DNA of 34,268 bases from Flavobacteriales bacterium (GTDB taxonomy: Bacteria > Bacteroidota > Bacteroidia > Flavobacteriales > UBA7312): positions 1 through 34,268 of the forward strand of contig PAYR01000036.1 of the NCBI GenBank assembly GCA_002715345.1, given 5' to 3'. The translations under genes were made by a program, and so were the position numbers. Of the stretch, positions 1 through 8,156 are shown piece after piece (within the stretch, counting starts at the first letter, position 1; each line of letters begins with the position of its first letter). The notes under the pieces were generated by a model. It saw nothing but the letters and a program-made list of their open reading frames with translations. It searched no databases and was not told the DNA's origin.

Positions 1-85
1 CTGGAATAATAATTCCAGAAGCAGTAGTGGTTTCAGCGGCTGCTGGTTCTACCAATACTCTATCTGCTAAAGGTTTAATGTTCAT
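1..85 (-). CDS. groES: GroES co-chaperonin, N-terminal 28 codons (cut by window edge)
   Basis: This is the start of a minus-strand gene that runs off the left edge. Translation from the ATG at 85 gives a protein beginning MNIKPLADRVLVEP and continuing to an Ala/Glu/Thr segment and SGIIIP. This is the classic start of the 10-kDa chaperonin: beta-strand KPLxDRVLV, then the beginning of the mobile loop that contacts GroEL. GroES caps the GroEL folding chamber in the cytoplasm. It is the last gene of the miaB-to-secG gene row, but the gap to secG is about 130 bp, so it probably has its own promoter. groEL would be expected just outside the window. Confidence 0.93.
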   Translation of the reverse strand, partial: MNIKPLADRVLVEPAAAETTTASGIIIP

Positions 86-112
86 ATTGTTTATTTAAAT
101 TTTTAAAAACTA

Positions 113-149
113 AAATACTTTTAGGCACAAACTGTGCCAAAAAGTATTT
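113..149 (-). promoter_or_regulatory. Long inverted repeat upstream of groES; possible sigma-54 promoter or secG terminator
   Basis: Two 16-bp arms (113-128 and 134-149) pair at 15 of 16 positions around a 5-nt spacer. Read on the minus strand toward groES, the inner part gives TGGCAC-N5-GTGC, that is GG-N10-GC. This is the -24/-12 spacing of sigma-54 promoters (consensus TGGCAC-N5-TTGC) with one mismatch. The implied start would lie near 113, about 28 nt before the groES ATG. The same hairpin followed by a T-rich stretch on the minus strand could instead end secG transcription. No CIRCE element (TTAGCACTC-N9-GAGTGCTAA) is present. The repeat itself is certain; its function is inferred. Confidence 0.55.
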
Positions 150-188
150 AGGATTATTGTTCTGCCGAAATTTCAGTTTTTTGCTAAC

Positions 189-209
189 ATTGACATAAAG
201 TATGTCAAT
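189..209. repeat. Short perfect inverted repeat just after secG
   Basis: Perfect 9-bp arms ATTGACATA and TATGTCAAT flank a 3-nt spacer, starting 5 bp past the secG stop codon. There is no T-run after it on the minus strand, so it does not look like a normal intrinsic terminator. It could be a 3' stabilising hairpin or a protein-binding site. Confidence 0.5.
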
Positions 210-214
210 TATTC

Positions 215-547
215 TTATTCTACCGGTGCAGGAGCAGGTAGGTTAGTTGGTATTGTTTGAGTTGGTATTGGTGTTTCGTCTAATTGTTCTTGAATAGCTG
301 AGTTATTTATACCTCCATCTTCTGATCTTGGTATAGCAAAGTTGGAAAGTAGGGATAATACCAAAAGGGCAATAGCTAAATACCAAGTGGCTTTTTCTAA
401 AAAGTCGGCTGTTTTCTTAACGCCCATTACTTGATTTCCTCCTCCAAAAGTAGCAGACAGGCCTCCTCCTTTTGGGTTTTGCACTAATACTACTAACACC
501 AATAAAATACAGGTGATGACGATTAGGATGGCAAAAATTGTATACAT
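215..547 (-). CDS. secG: Preprotein translocase subunit SecG
   Basis: SecG is the small accessory subunit of the SecYEG inner-membrane channel that helps SecA-driven export. The 110-residue protein has the family layout: a first membrane helix at about residues 3-22, the conserved loop with QNPKGGGLSATFGG, and a second helix at about 54-71. It ends in a Pro/Thr-rich polar tail, a common variable end in Bacteroidota SecG. The ATG start at 547 lies 1 bp after the stop of the upstream TPR gene, so the two are almost certainly co-transcribed. Confidence 0.95.
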   Translation of the reverse strand: MYTIFAILIVITCILLVLVVLVQNPKGGGLSATFGGGNQVMGVKKTADFLEKATWYLAIALLVLSLLSNFAIPRSEDGGINNSAIQEQLDETPIPTQTIPTNLPAPAPVE

Positions 548-548
548 C

Positions 549-1265
549 TTATTTGTCTTTTAATAGTTTATTTATCAATTCAATTTGGCCTGCAAAGAAA
601 GAACTTTTTTCCGGATATTTCAAAGAAAGCTTTTGGTAGGCTAATTTAGCTTTCTCGTAATGCTCTTGCTCTAGGTAAACACGCGCTAATGTTTCGGTTA
701 CGAAAGTCATTTGATCTTCCACACTTTTTTTAGCTTTGTTGATAGGCGAGAAAAATTCTTCCTTTTTGGTTTTAGGTCTGTCTTTGGCAACAAACTGTTC
801 TATTAAGTCGAGTTTGTTATCAAGTGATTGGTCTTGTCTAGAAGCTTCTTCTTTTCTTTTAATAGTTTTGGCTTGCGATAGTTTTAGCCATTCGCTGAAA
901 GAGTGTTTCTCTTCGGTGTCAAATTGTAATGGTTGCCCAATCCTTAACAGCTCTTTTGTTTCTTCTTTCTTAGCAACAACAATTGTTTCCTCTTTTTTGA
1001 TAATAGGTTTTTGTTGATGTCTTTTGTCTTTTTCTGTAATTAGGTAGAAGAGTTGTTGTCTGTCTCCTACGAAAGCAGCGGCATACTTAAGTTGTTTGTT
1101 AAACTGTATGCTGTCTTCGTTATGTAAGGATTTTAGGAACAGTAATTGACTGCTTTGGCAATAAGGATGCTCTTTGGTTAACTGAAGTAGTTCTTCACTT
1201 TCTTTGCCGCCTAAATTTTGTGGATTGCGCATCCACTGATGATATGTTTCTTTTGTGATTACCAA
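549..1265 (-). CDS. Tetratricopeptide-repeat protein of the lptE-secG operon
   Basis: A 238-residue protein without signal peptide or membrane helix, so probably cytoplasmic. The N-terminal third carries a pattern I recall from Bacteroidota proteins in this position: a Tyr/Trp-rich start, then HPYCQSSQLLFLKSLH and an LKYAAAF..DRQQLFYLI stretch. The middle (about 85-170) is Lys/Glu-rich and probably disordered. The C-terminus (about 187-232) looks like one or two TPR helices (ARVYLEQEHYEKAKLAYQKL..KYPEK). The start is read as TTG at 1265, overlapping the lptE stop by 7 bp; the next in-frame ATG would remove 11 residues that fit the family. Its function is unknown. Placement between lptE and secG suggests an envelope-related role, which is inference only. 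Confidence 0.8.
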   Translation of the reverse strand: MVITKETYHQWMRNPQNLGGKESEELLQLTKEHPYCQSSQLLFLKSLHNEDSIQFNKQLKYAAAFVGDRQQLFYLITEKDKRHQQKPIIKKEETIVVAKKEETKELLRIGQPLQFDTEEKHSFSEWLKLSQAKTIKRKEEASRQDQSLDNKLDLIEQFVAKDRPKTKKEEFFSPINKAKKSVEDQMTFVTETLARVYLEQEHYEKAKLAYQKLSLKYPEKSSFFAGQIELINKLLKDK

Positions 1266-1759
1266 TTGGCAACGGCTTTATTGAATATATTTTCTGAAAG
1301 AACCTCTACTATTTGGTCAATCAATTCTGTTTCTAGACTAGAAAGTTCTTGCGAGCTGTCAAAATCAGCATAGTGGGAAAATGATTGTGAGTAGTTTTGA
1401 TTTTCATCCAAAGTATTGGTGAAGGTCACATTTACGCTAATTGTTAGTCTGTTTTGAGCAGCTTTTTCATTCGCTTGAATAGCAATTGGTTTTACTTTGT
1501 ATCCGGTAATTTCTCCTTCGAATTGTAAATCTCCACTAGCATCCGTTAGGTTTAAGTTTGTTTGAGAAATAAATTGGTCTTTCAGGCTTTCAGTCATACT
1601 ATTGCTTAGGATGGGTTGCACCATGGAAGCGTTGTTTTGGAAGTAGCCAATAGAAACTGTTTCTGCATCAGGAGAAATAGATGCTCCGGTAAAGGAATAT
1701 ACGCCACACGCACCTATTAAAATACTTGAAAAAATAAATATGCCTACCTTTTTTATCAC
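1259..1759 (-). CDS. lptE: LPS-assembly lipoprotein LptE
   Basis: LptE plugs the LptD beta-barrel and helps insert lipopolysaccharide into the outer membrane. The 166-residue protein begins with a lipoprotein signal peptide ending in LIGAC, giving a lipidated Cys18. It then shows the Bacteroidota LptE pattern GVYSFTGASI near the N-terminus, and alternating beta-strand and helix segments. The start is a GTG at 1759 forming a GTGA overlap with the TGA stop of the sigma-54 activator; this start gives a textbook lipoprotein signal. The identification rests on overall pattern, size and the lptE/TPR/secG gene order typical of Bacteroidota, since LptE is poorly conserved. Confidence 0.85.
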   Translation of the reverse strand: MIKKVGIFIFSSILIGACGVYSFTGASISPDAETVSIGYFQNNASMVQPILSNSMTESLKDQFISQTNLNLTDASGDLQFEGEITGYKVKPIAIQANEKAAQNRLTISVNVTFTNTLDENQNYSQSFSHYADFDSSQELSSLETELIDQIVEVLSENIFNKAVANW

Positions 1760-2931
1760 AGTTTATATTCTTTAATTTTTCGGTACAGTGTTCTTTCAGA
1801 AATTCCTAGTTCATCGGCTGCATCCTTTCTTCTTCCGCTGTGTCTTTCGAGAGCTTTTTGAATTAAAATCTTTTCATGACCCTGTAAGGTCATGATCGAT
1901 TCTTTTATTTCATGAGTAGGTGCGCTAATTACGATAGAAGGATTTTCTTCTAACTCTTCATACACACTTTGTGCGATAGCTTCGTTCTCTTTCGAAATAG
2001 ACTGATTTCCATTCATTAAATCAGCGGTTACTTTTTTCAAGTCGTTGAGGTCATTTTTCATATCGAACAAGACTTTGTAGAGAATTTCTCTTTCTGAGAA
2101 GTCGCCTTCTTTTTGTTCCTCATTAAAAATTACAGGAACATTGCTTTTAACTTTTGGTAGGTAGCCTTGTAATTTTTTTGCAGAAACACTTCTGTTTTGC
2201 TCAACCGCAGAAATTTGTTCCGCAATGTTTTTGAGCTGCCTGATGTTTCCAGGCCAAGGGTGGTTGAGTAATAAATCGATTGCATCTTCCTCAAGACGAA
2301 TAGAGGGGATACTGTATTTGTCGGCAAAGTCAGCTGCAAATTTTCTGAAAAGCAAATGTGTGTCTTCTCTTCTCTCGCGTAATGGAGGAATGGTGATATG
2401 AATCGTGTTGAGTCGGTAGTATAAATCTTCCCTGAATTTCCCTTTTTGAATTGCTTTATCAAGGTTTACATTGGTTGCGGCTACTATTCGAACATCTGTT
2501 CTTTGCGATTCGCTTGAGCCTACTTTCATAAACTCACCAGTTTCTAAAACACGCAGTAATCTCACCTGCGTGCTCAGTGGTAATTCGCCCACCTCATCCA
2601 AGAAAATGGTGCCGCCATCTGCCACTTCAAAATATCCTTTTCTATTGTCGTTAGCTCCAGTAAAAGCCCCTTTTTCATGTCCGAATAATTCGCTATCGAT
2701 TGTTCCTTCTGGAATAGCGCCACAGTTTACGGCAATGTAATTTTCATGCTTTCGCTGACTCGTATGATGGATGATTTTAGGCATTGCTTCTTTACCTGTT
2801 CCGCTTTCCCCTGTAATGAGTACAGAAATGTCGGTAGGCGCTACTTGAAGTGCTACTTCAATCGCTCTGTCTAGTTTAGGAGAGTTTCCTAAAATTCCAA
2901 ATCGTTGTTTTATGTCATTGTGTTTAATCAT
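1756..2931 (-). CDS. Sigma-54-dependent transcriptional activator (AAA+ / Fis-type HTH, no sensor domain)
   Basis: A 391-residue enhancer-binding protein that would use ATP hydrolysis to open sigma-54 (RpoN) promoters. The AAA+ domain starts almost at the N-terminus: Walker A GESGTGKE at 41-48, the sigma-54-contacting GAFTGA loop at 88-93, Walker B FLDE at 110-113, then the [11 protein letters not shown] sensor-2 region around 223-233. A spacer of about 120 residues leads to a Fis-type helix-turn-helix (about 355-391, ending [14 protein letters not shown]). There is no receiver, GAF or PAS domain, so its activity must be set by level, partner or small molecule. The ATG at 2931 overlaps the miaB stop as ATGA. 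A longer reading from 2973 would extend 46 bp into miaB and is unlikely. Confidence 0.93.
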   Translation of the reverse strand: MIKHNDIKQRFGILGNSPKLDRAIEVALQVAPTDISVLITGESGTGKEAMPKIIHHTSQRKHENYIAVNCGAIPEGTIDSELFGHEKGAFTGANDNRKGYFEVADGGTIFLDEVGELPLSTQVRLLRVLETGEFMKVGSSESQRTDVRIVAATNVNLDKAIQKGKFREDLYYRLNTIHITIPPLRERREDTHLLFRKFAADFADKYSIPSIRLEEDAIDLLLNHPWPGNIRQLKNIAEQISAVEQNRSVSAKKLQGYLPKVKSNVPVIFNEEQKEGDFSEREILYKVLFDMKNDLNDLKKVTADLMNGNQSISKENEAIAQSVYEELEENPSIVISAPTHEIKESIMTLQGHEKILIQKALERHSGRRKDAADELGISERTLYRKIKEYKL

Positions 2932-4370
2932 GCTAAGCCAATTGCTTTTCCTTTCAGTGTAGCGGAAGTACATTCATACACTTCTACATTTATATATTGT
3001 CCTGCCTCAAATTTTTCTCTAGGGAAAACAACAACTGTATTTTGAGTATTTCTTCCAAACAGCTCTTGGTCTGATTTTTTTGAAACACCTTCTACCAAAA
3101 TTTTATGCACCTTTCCAACATGTTCTTGATTTCGGAAATGTGAATGTTGCATTTGTAAATCGATTATTTCTTTCAGTCTTCTTTTCTTTACAATATCCGG
3201 TATATCATCATTTAATTTTCTTTGCGCTTGTGTATTTGGGCGTTCTGAATAGTTGAACATGAATCCGAAATCGTATTTCACATATTCCATCAAGCTCAAG
3301 GTGTCTTGATGTTCTTTTTCTGTTTCGGTGCAAAATCCAGAAATAATATCCATAGAAATTCCACAATCAGGAATAATTCTTTTAATAGCATCCACTCTAT
3401 CGATATACCATTCTCTAGTATATCCTCTATTCATCAGTTCTAGTATTCTACTGTTCCCAGATTGAACAGGAAGGTGAATATAGTTGCAAATATTTTCGTG
3501 CTTTGCCATGATGTGTAGTACATCATCCGTCATATCTTTTGGATGTGAAGTAGAAAAACGAATTCTTAATTCAGGACTCACTTGAGCTACAACATCTAGT
3601 AGTTGAGCAAAATTTACACTCTTTGCTTGTTCTTCAGGACTTAGTTTTTTAAAGTCTTTTTTTAGTCCTCCTCCAGACCAGAGGTAGGAGTCAACATTTT
3701 GTCCCAATAGTGTTACTTCTTTGTAGCCGTCTGCAACCAATTGTTGGCATTCCTTTACAATTGATTCAGGATCTCTACTTCTTTCTCTACCTCTAGTAAA
3801 AGGTACTACGCAGAACGAGCACATGTTGTCGCATCCGCGCATGATAGAGACAAAAGCAGTGATTCCGTTTCCTCCCAACCGAACAGGACTGATTTCAGCA
3901 TATGTTTCTTCTTTAGAAAGAATAACATTTACAGCTTTTCTACCTATGTCAACATCTCCAATTAAATTAGGTAAATCTCTGTAGGCATCAGGTCCGACAA
4001 CAATGTCAACTAATTTTTCTTCTTCTAGGAATTTTTCTTTTAAGCGTTCGGCCATACAGCCTAAAACACCCACTACCATTCTTGGGTTTTGTTTTTTCTT
4101 TATTGCATTGTAAACTTTCAAACGATTTCGAACAGTTTGTTCTGCTTTTTCTCTGATGGAGCAGGTGTTTACAAAAACAACGTCTGCTTCCTCAATGTTA
4201 GGTGTTGTTGAAAACCCCTCATCAGTCAAGATAGAAGCAACAATTTCGCTGTCCGAAAAATTCATTTGACAGCCGTAACTTTCAATATACATTTTTCTTC
4301 CGCTTTTTGATGCGTTGATTAGCTCTAGAGCTTCTCCTTGTCTTCCTTCTTCAATTACTTTTTCTTCCAT
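2928..4370 (-). CDS. miaB: tRNA-2-methylthio-N6-isopentenyladenosine-37 synthase MiaB
   Basis: MiaB is a radical-SAM methylthiotransferase that adds a methylthio group to i6A37 in tRNAs reading UNN codons. Numbered from the ATG at 4370 (480 residues), the N-terminal domain has the cluster cysteines C34 (in SYGCQMN), C70 and C105. The radical-SAM motif [10 protein letters not shown] supplies C180, C184 and C187, followed by [11 protein letters not shown], the MiaB signature. The C-terminal TRAM domain ends in GKAIGLA. An in-frame TTG at 4376 would add only two residues; ATG is preferred. It is the first gene of the minus-strand operon, behind a good Bacteroidota promoter. Confidence 0.97.
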   Translation of the reverse strand: MEEKVIEEGRQGEALELINASKSGRKMYIESYGCQMNFSDSEIVASILTDEGFSTTPNIEEADVVFVNTCSIREKAEQTVRNRLKVYNAIKKKQNPRMVVGVLGCMAERLKEKFLEEEKLVDIVVGPDAYRDLPNLIGDVDIGRKAVNVILSKEETYAEISPVRLGGNGITAFVSIMRGCDNMCSFCVVPFTRGRERSRDPESIVKECQQLVADGYKEVTLLGQNVDSYLWSGGGLKKDFKKLSPEEQAKSVNFAQLLDVVAQVSPELRIRFSTSHPKDMTDDVLHIMAKHENICNYIHLPVQSGNSRILELMNRGYTREWYIDRVDAIKRIIPDCGISMDIISGFCTETEKEHQDTLSLMEYVKYDFGFMFNYSERPNTQAQRKLNDDIPDIVKKRRLKEIIDLQMQHSHFRNQEHVGKVHKILVEGVSKKSDQELFGRNTQNTVVVFPREKFEAGQYINVEVYECTSATLKGKAIGLA

Positions 4371-4403
4371 GTTCAACTAATGTTGCTGCAACCTTTTGGT
4401 TCA

Positions 4404-4434
4404 CAAAAATACAAAACTCTTGAAAAACTGACAA
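4404..4434 (-). promoter_or_regulatory. Primary-sigma promoter of the miaB operon
   Basis: Read on the minus strand: TTG at 4434-4432, a 20-bp spacer, then TATTTTTG at 4411-4404. This matches the Bacteroidota consensus TTG-N17-23-TAnnTTTG. Transcription would start about 20-30 nt before the miaB ATG at 4370. It probably drives miaB through secG. Confidence 0.72.
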
Positions 4435-4442
4435 TTTGGCAG
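4428..4442. promoter_or_regulatory. Imperfect inverted repeat over the miaB -33 element
   Basis: CTGACA and TGGCAG (one mismatch to perfect symmetry) are separated by 3 nt and cover the -33 TTG of the miaB promoter. The placement would suit a repressor site. The arms are short, so chance is possible. Confidence 0.3.
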
Positions 4443-4465
4443 AAATTATTTTTTTTAAAAAAACA

Positions 4466-4485
4466 TTATATTATATATAATATAA
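4466..4485. repeat. Perfect 20-bp AT-only palindrome in the miaB/topA divergent gap
   Basis: Positions 4466-4485 read identically on both strands and consist only of A and T, just after an oligo-T/oligo-A block (about 4446-4463). The divergent gap (4371-4578) otherwise holds the miaB promoter and a weak topA promoter candidate (TTTG at 4538-4541, TATATTAG at 4565-4572). Such AT-rich palindromes can melt or extrude when DNA is supercoiled, which is notable next to a topoisomerase gene, but low complexity makes it weak evidence. Confidence 0.5.
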
Positions 4486-4578
4486 GTGCTTTTGAGCCAT
4501 GTCAGTCGTTTGGAACTTAGCGAAATTCTTGTTTTTCTTTGCAACTGAAATAAGTTTTAGATACTATATTAGTGTGAA

Positions 4579-6888
4579 ATGGCGAAGAATTTAGTGATAG
4601 TGGAGTCTCCTGCAAAAGCAAAAACTATTGAAGGTTTTTTAGGAAAAGATTTTTTGGTTAAATCCAGTATTGGACATATTCGTGATTTACCTAGAAAGGG
4701 CGGAATGGCTATCGATATTGAGAATGGTTTTCAGCCAAATTATGAGATTTCTCCAGATAAAAAGCAGGTAGTTGCGGAATTGGATAAGCTATCGAAAAAA
4801 GCAGAGATGATTTGGTTAGCAACTGATGAGGATCGTGAGGGAGAAGCAATTGCTTGGCATTTAACGCAGGCATTGAATTTAGATGAGTCGAAAACGAAAA
4901 GAATTGTTTTTCATGAAATTACAAAAACAGCAATTACTAAAGCTGTAGAGAATCCTAGAAATATAGATTACCAACTGGTAAGTGCGCAGCAGGCGCGTAG
5001 GGTTTTAGATCGTTTGGTTGGTTTTGAATTGTCGCCAGTCTTATGGAGAAAAATTAAACAGGGATTATCTGCTGGTCGTGTGCAGTCGGTAGCAGTTCGT
5101 TTGATTGTTGAGAGGGAGCGTGATATTCAAAACTTTGTAAGCACTTCATCTTACCGAGTTACAGCTCACTTTTTCAACAAGGAGCAAAAAGTATTTAATA
5201 CAGAACTTCCTGTTCGTTTCAAAACGAAGGAAGAAGCAACAACTTTTTTGAATGATTGTGTTTCTTCCGATTTTTCGATTGCGTCTTTAGATAAGAAGCC
5301 AGCTAAAAAATCGCCAGCAGCACCTTTTACCACCTCTACCTTGCAGCAAGAAGCGTCAAGAAAATTAGGCTTTACTGTAGGGCAAACAATGAATGTAGCG
5401 CAGAAGCTGTATGAGGCTGGTAAGATTACTTACATGAGAACGGATAGCACAAACCTTTCGGAAGATGCTATGAAGGCTGCGAAAGAGCAGATTACAACAG
5501 TTTATGGCGCTGAGTTTTCAAATCCGAGAAAGTATACCAAGAAATCAAAAGGTGCTCAAGAAGCACACGAAGCTATTCGTCCAACTTATATGCAAAATGC
5601 AACGATTGATGGAGAACGAAATCATCAGCGTTTGTATGATTTAATTTGGAAAAGAACACTAGCCTCTCAAATGGCAGATGCTCAATTAGAGCGTACTACA
5701 GCAGAAATTAACATTTCTAACAGAGATGAAAAGTTAGTAGCGAAAGGAGAGATGGTAAAGTTTGAAGGATTTTTGAAAGTTTACCTTGAAGGATCTGATG
5801 AAGAAGAAGAGCAAAAAGGCATGCTTCCTAAACTAGAAGAAGGAGATGCAGTAAGCATGCAAGAAATCCAAGCTATTGAGCGATTTGCAAAGCCAAAAGC
5901 TCGCTTTACCGAAGCAAGTTTGGTAAAGAAGTTAGAGGAGTTGGGGATTGGTCGTCCATCTACCTATGCAGCAACAATCACAACGGTGCAAAACAGAGGG
6001 TATGTGGAAAAAGGTCAGCGCGAAGGAGTAGAACGCCAATACCATGCTTTAAGCTTGAAAGAAGGAAAAGTTGCAGAGGAAATCAAAACAGAAAAAACGG
6101 GTGCTGATAAATCGAAGTTAATCCCGACAGATATCGGAATGGTTGTAACAGACTTTTTGATGGAGCATTTTAAGCAAGTAATGGATTATAGTTTTACTGC
6201 GGATGTGGAAAAAGAGTTTGATGAAATTGCAAAGGGAGATAAGAAGTGGAATGAAATGATAGGGCAATTTTATGGAGATTTTCATAGTCGAGTAGAAGAA
6301 GTTGCTGAAACTTCCGAGAGAGCAAAAGGAGAGCGTTTGTTAGGACAAGATCCAGGAACAGGTGAAAATATTTACGTGAGGATTGGTCGTTTTGGTCCGA
6401 TGGCTCAAATTGGGGAGGCTAGTGATGAAAAAAAACCAAGATTTGCTTCTTTATTAGCAGGTCAAAGTATTCAGAGCATTACTTTGGAGGAAACATTGGA
6501 ATTGTTTAAGCTTCCTAGATTGATTGGAGAATTTGAAGGAGAAGAAGTAGTGGCTGCGATTGGTCGTTTTGGCCCATATTTGAGACATAAAGGAAAATTT
6601 GTTTCTTTGAAAAAAGCAGAAGGAGATGAACCGTTAACAATTGAAATAGCGCGAGCTGTTGAGGTGATTGAGGCGCATCGACAAGCAGAAAGAGATAGAA
6701 TCATCAATCGTTTTGAGGGAGAGCCTTTGGTACAAGTACTCAATGGACGTTACGGTCCATTTATTCAGATTGGAGAGGGTGCTCGTAAGAATAAGCAGAA
6801 TGTTAAAATCCCTAAAGGAACAGAACCGAAATCACTAACTCGTGATATGTGTTTGGAGTTGGCTGAGCAACAAAAGAAGAAAAAGTAA
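4579..6888 (+). CDS. topA: DNA topoisomerase I (type IA)
   Basis: TopA relaxes negative supercoils by single-strand cleavage and passage. The 769-residue protein opens with the TOPRIM domain: KNLVIVESPAKAKTI (catalytic Glu9) and ATDEDREGEAIAWH with acidic residues D83, D85 and E87. The active-site tyrosine is Y285 in GKITYMRTDSTNLS. GIGRPSTYA and the PTDIG region mark the rest of the catalytic core. The C-terminal part (from about 590) has three RxGRFGP-type TOPRIM_C repeats, the last being GRYGPFIQIGE, and no four-Cys zinc fingers; it ends in a basic Lys tail. This arrangement is common in Bacteroidota. The arginase-like gene begins 1 bp after its stop. Confidence 0.98.
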   Translation: MAKNLVIVESPAKAKTIEGFLGKDFLVKSSIGHIRDLPRKGGMAIDIENGFQPNYEISPDKKQVVAELDKLSKKAEMIWLATDEDREGEAIAWHLTQALNLDESKTKRIVFHEITKTAITKAVENPRNIDYQLVSAQQARRVLDRLVGFELSPVLWRKIKQGLSAGRVQSVAVRLIVERERDIQNFVSTSSYRVTAHFFNKEQKVFNTELPVRFKTKEEATTFLNDCVSSDFSIASLDKKPAKKSPAAPFTTSTLQQEASRKLGFTVGQTMNVAQKLYEAGKITYMRTDSTNLSEDAMKAAKEQITTVYGAEFSNPRKYTKKSKGAQEAHEAIRPTYMQNATIDGERNHQRLYDLIWKRTLASQMADAQLERTTAEINISNRDEKLVAKGEMVKFEGFLKVYLEGSDEEEEQKGMLPKLEEGDAVSMQEIQAIERFAKPKARFTEASLVKKLEELGIGRPSTYAATITTVQNRGYVEKGQREGVERQYHALSLKEGKVAEEIKTEKTGADKSKLIPTDIGMVVTDFLMEHFKQVMDYSFTADVEKEFDEIAKGDKKWNEMIGQFYGDFHSRVEEVAETSERAKGERLLGQDPGTGENIYVRIGRFGPMAQIGEASDEKKPRFASLLAGQSIQSITLEETLELFKLPRLIGEFEGEEVVAAIGRFGPYLRHKGKFVSLKKAEGDEPLTIEIARAVEVIEAHRQAERDRIINRFEGEPLVQVLNGRYGPFIQIGEGARKNKQNVKIPKGTEPKSLTRDMCLELAEQQKKKK

Positions 6889-6889
6889 T

Positions 6890-8044
6890 ATGGAATTCGA
6901 ATTCAGTTTCAAACCAGTAAATCATAAGAAATCTGATTATTCATCTAATCAGTTAGGTGGTTTTGTAGAGGTTTATACTGAAGGTAGTTTTCCAGATTTA
7001 ACGGAAGCGGATGTTGTACTGATTGGTGTTCCTGAATTTAGAGGTACTGCGACCAGTGGTGATGCAAGTTCTTTAGGTAAAATTCGAAAAGAATACTATA
7101 AACTCTTTAGAGGAACAGAGCGTTTAAGGATAGCCGATTTAGGGGATGTTCTGATTGGGGAGAAAACAACGGATACTTTTCATTTGTTAGCAGAGGTATT
7201 GCAAGAGTGTGAGCGAAGAGGTTTATTTGCTTTGATTATTGGTGGTGGACAAGATGCGACTTTTGCACAATACCGATCTTGTGTGCAACTGCAGAAGATG
7301 GTCAATTTGGTGAGTGTGGATGCTCGTTTCGATTTAGGTTTGGATATGGACGATTTAAATGCGAACTCTTACCTCTCTAAAGTAATTCAGGATGAGCCGA
7401 ATTTCTTGTTCAATTTTAGCAATATTGGATATCAGTCTTTTTTGGTTCCACAGGAAGGAATTTCTTTGATAGATAAGCTTTATTTTGATGCGCACAGGTT
7501 AGGTAATGTTCGTGCTGAAATTGAAGAGGTTGAACCGGTTTTAAGAAATGCAGATATTCTGTCTGTAGATATGAGTTGTGTGCGTTTATCTGATGCTCCA
7601 ACAAATGTTGCAGGTTCTCCGAATGGATTTTCTGGAGAGGAGATTTGTAAAATTATGCGCTATGCAGGATTGAGTGGTCGTTTAAGTTCCTTAGGGGTGT
7701 ATGAATACGAATTTTCTAGAGATCTTAATGAACAAACCGCCAAGCTGATAGCGCAAATGATGTGGTATTTTTTAGAAGGATATTTTCATCGAATGAAGCG
7801 CTTAACCCCTAATGAGGAAGATTTTGTGAAATATCATGTGTCTATGCGTGATGGTGAATTTGATGCAGTTTTCTATAAAAACAAACAACTCGATAAATGG
7901 TGGATGGAAATTCCATTAGTTGGTGAGCAAGCGGAACAGTTTAAAGATCATTATTTTATTCCTTGTTCCTGTCAAGATTACCAGTTTGCTAGCCAAGGAG
8001 AGCTTCCTGATAGATGGTGGAAAGCCTTCCAAAAGATGAACTAA
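6890..8044 (+). CDS. Arginase/formimidoylglutamase-fold protein with degraded metal site
   Basis: A 384-residue member of the arginase/agmatinase/formimidoylglutamase (ureohydrolase) superfamily: IGVPEFRGTATSGDASSLGKIR, then IIGGGQDAT, VSVDARFDLG and LSVDMSCVRLSDAP align with the family's GGxH, DAHxD and DxDxxDP motifs. The metal ligands are altered: the GGGH His is Gln121, the DAH His is Arg146, and the second Asp of DxD is Ser229, while D144, D148 and D227 remain. A two-manganese centre therefore seems unlikely, suggesting a pseudoenzyme or binding protein. The C-terminus is unusually Trp/Tyr-rich. The ATG at 6890 follows the topA stop by 1 bp; an earlier in-frame start would overlap topA by 47 bp. 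Automatic annotation would probably call it formimidoylglutamase. Confidence 0.85.
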   Translation: MEFEFSFKPVNHKKSDYSSNQLGGFVEVYTEGSFPDLTEADVVLIGVPEFRGTATSGDASSLGKIRKEYYKLFRGTERLRIADLGDVLIGEKTTDTFHLLAEVLQECERRGLFALIIGGGQDATFAQYRSCVQLQKMVNLVSVDARFDLGLDMDDLNANSYLSKVIQDEPNFLFNFSNIGYQSFLVPQEGISLIDKLYFDAHRLGNVRAEIEEVEPVLRNADILSVDMSCVRLSDAPTNVAGSPNGFSGEEICKIMRYAGLSGRLSSLGVYEYEFSRDLNEQTAKLIAQMMWYFLEGYFHRMKRLTPNEEDFVKYHVSMRDGEFDAVFYKNKQLDKWWMEIPLVGEQAEQFKDHYFIPCSCQDYQFASQGELPDRWWKAFQKMN

Positions 8045-8052
8045 CTCTCTGA

Positions 8053-8079
8053 ATAGCACCGAATTGCTATCTAGTTTTT
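8053..8079 (+). terminator. Weak hairpin with T-run after the arginase-like gene
   Basis: ATAGCA and TGCTAT (6-bp stem, 6-nt loop) are followed after CTAG by five T. This may partly end topA/arginase-fold transcription before porP. The stem is short and the T-run offset, so it would be a leaky terminator at best. Confidence 0.35.
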
Positions 8080-8156
8080 CTCCTAAAGAAATTTTAATTA
8101 TTTTAGCGCACAAATATCCCTAAAGAGGGGAGTGGTAAATGTGGAATAATTCATTT

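Noticed and set aside
113-149. CIRCE heat-shock operator upstream of groES
   Set aside because: The inverted repeat has neither the TTAGCACTC/GAGTGCTAA arms nor the 9-nt spacer of CIRCE.
736-1017. Plus-strand open frame of 93 codons opposite the TPR gene
   Set aside because: It lies inside a well-supported minus-strand gene, has a low-complexity Ser-rich translation and no neighbour context; it is a shadow frame.
4338-4520. Plus-strand open frame of 60 codons over the miaB start and promoter
   Set aside because: It covers the miaB promoter and start on the other strand and its translation has no recognisable pattern.
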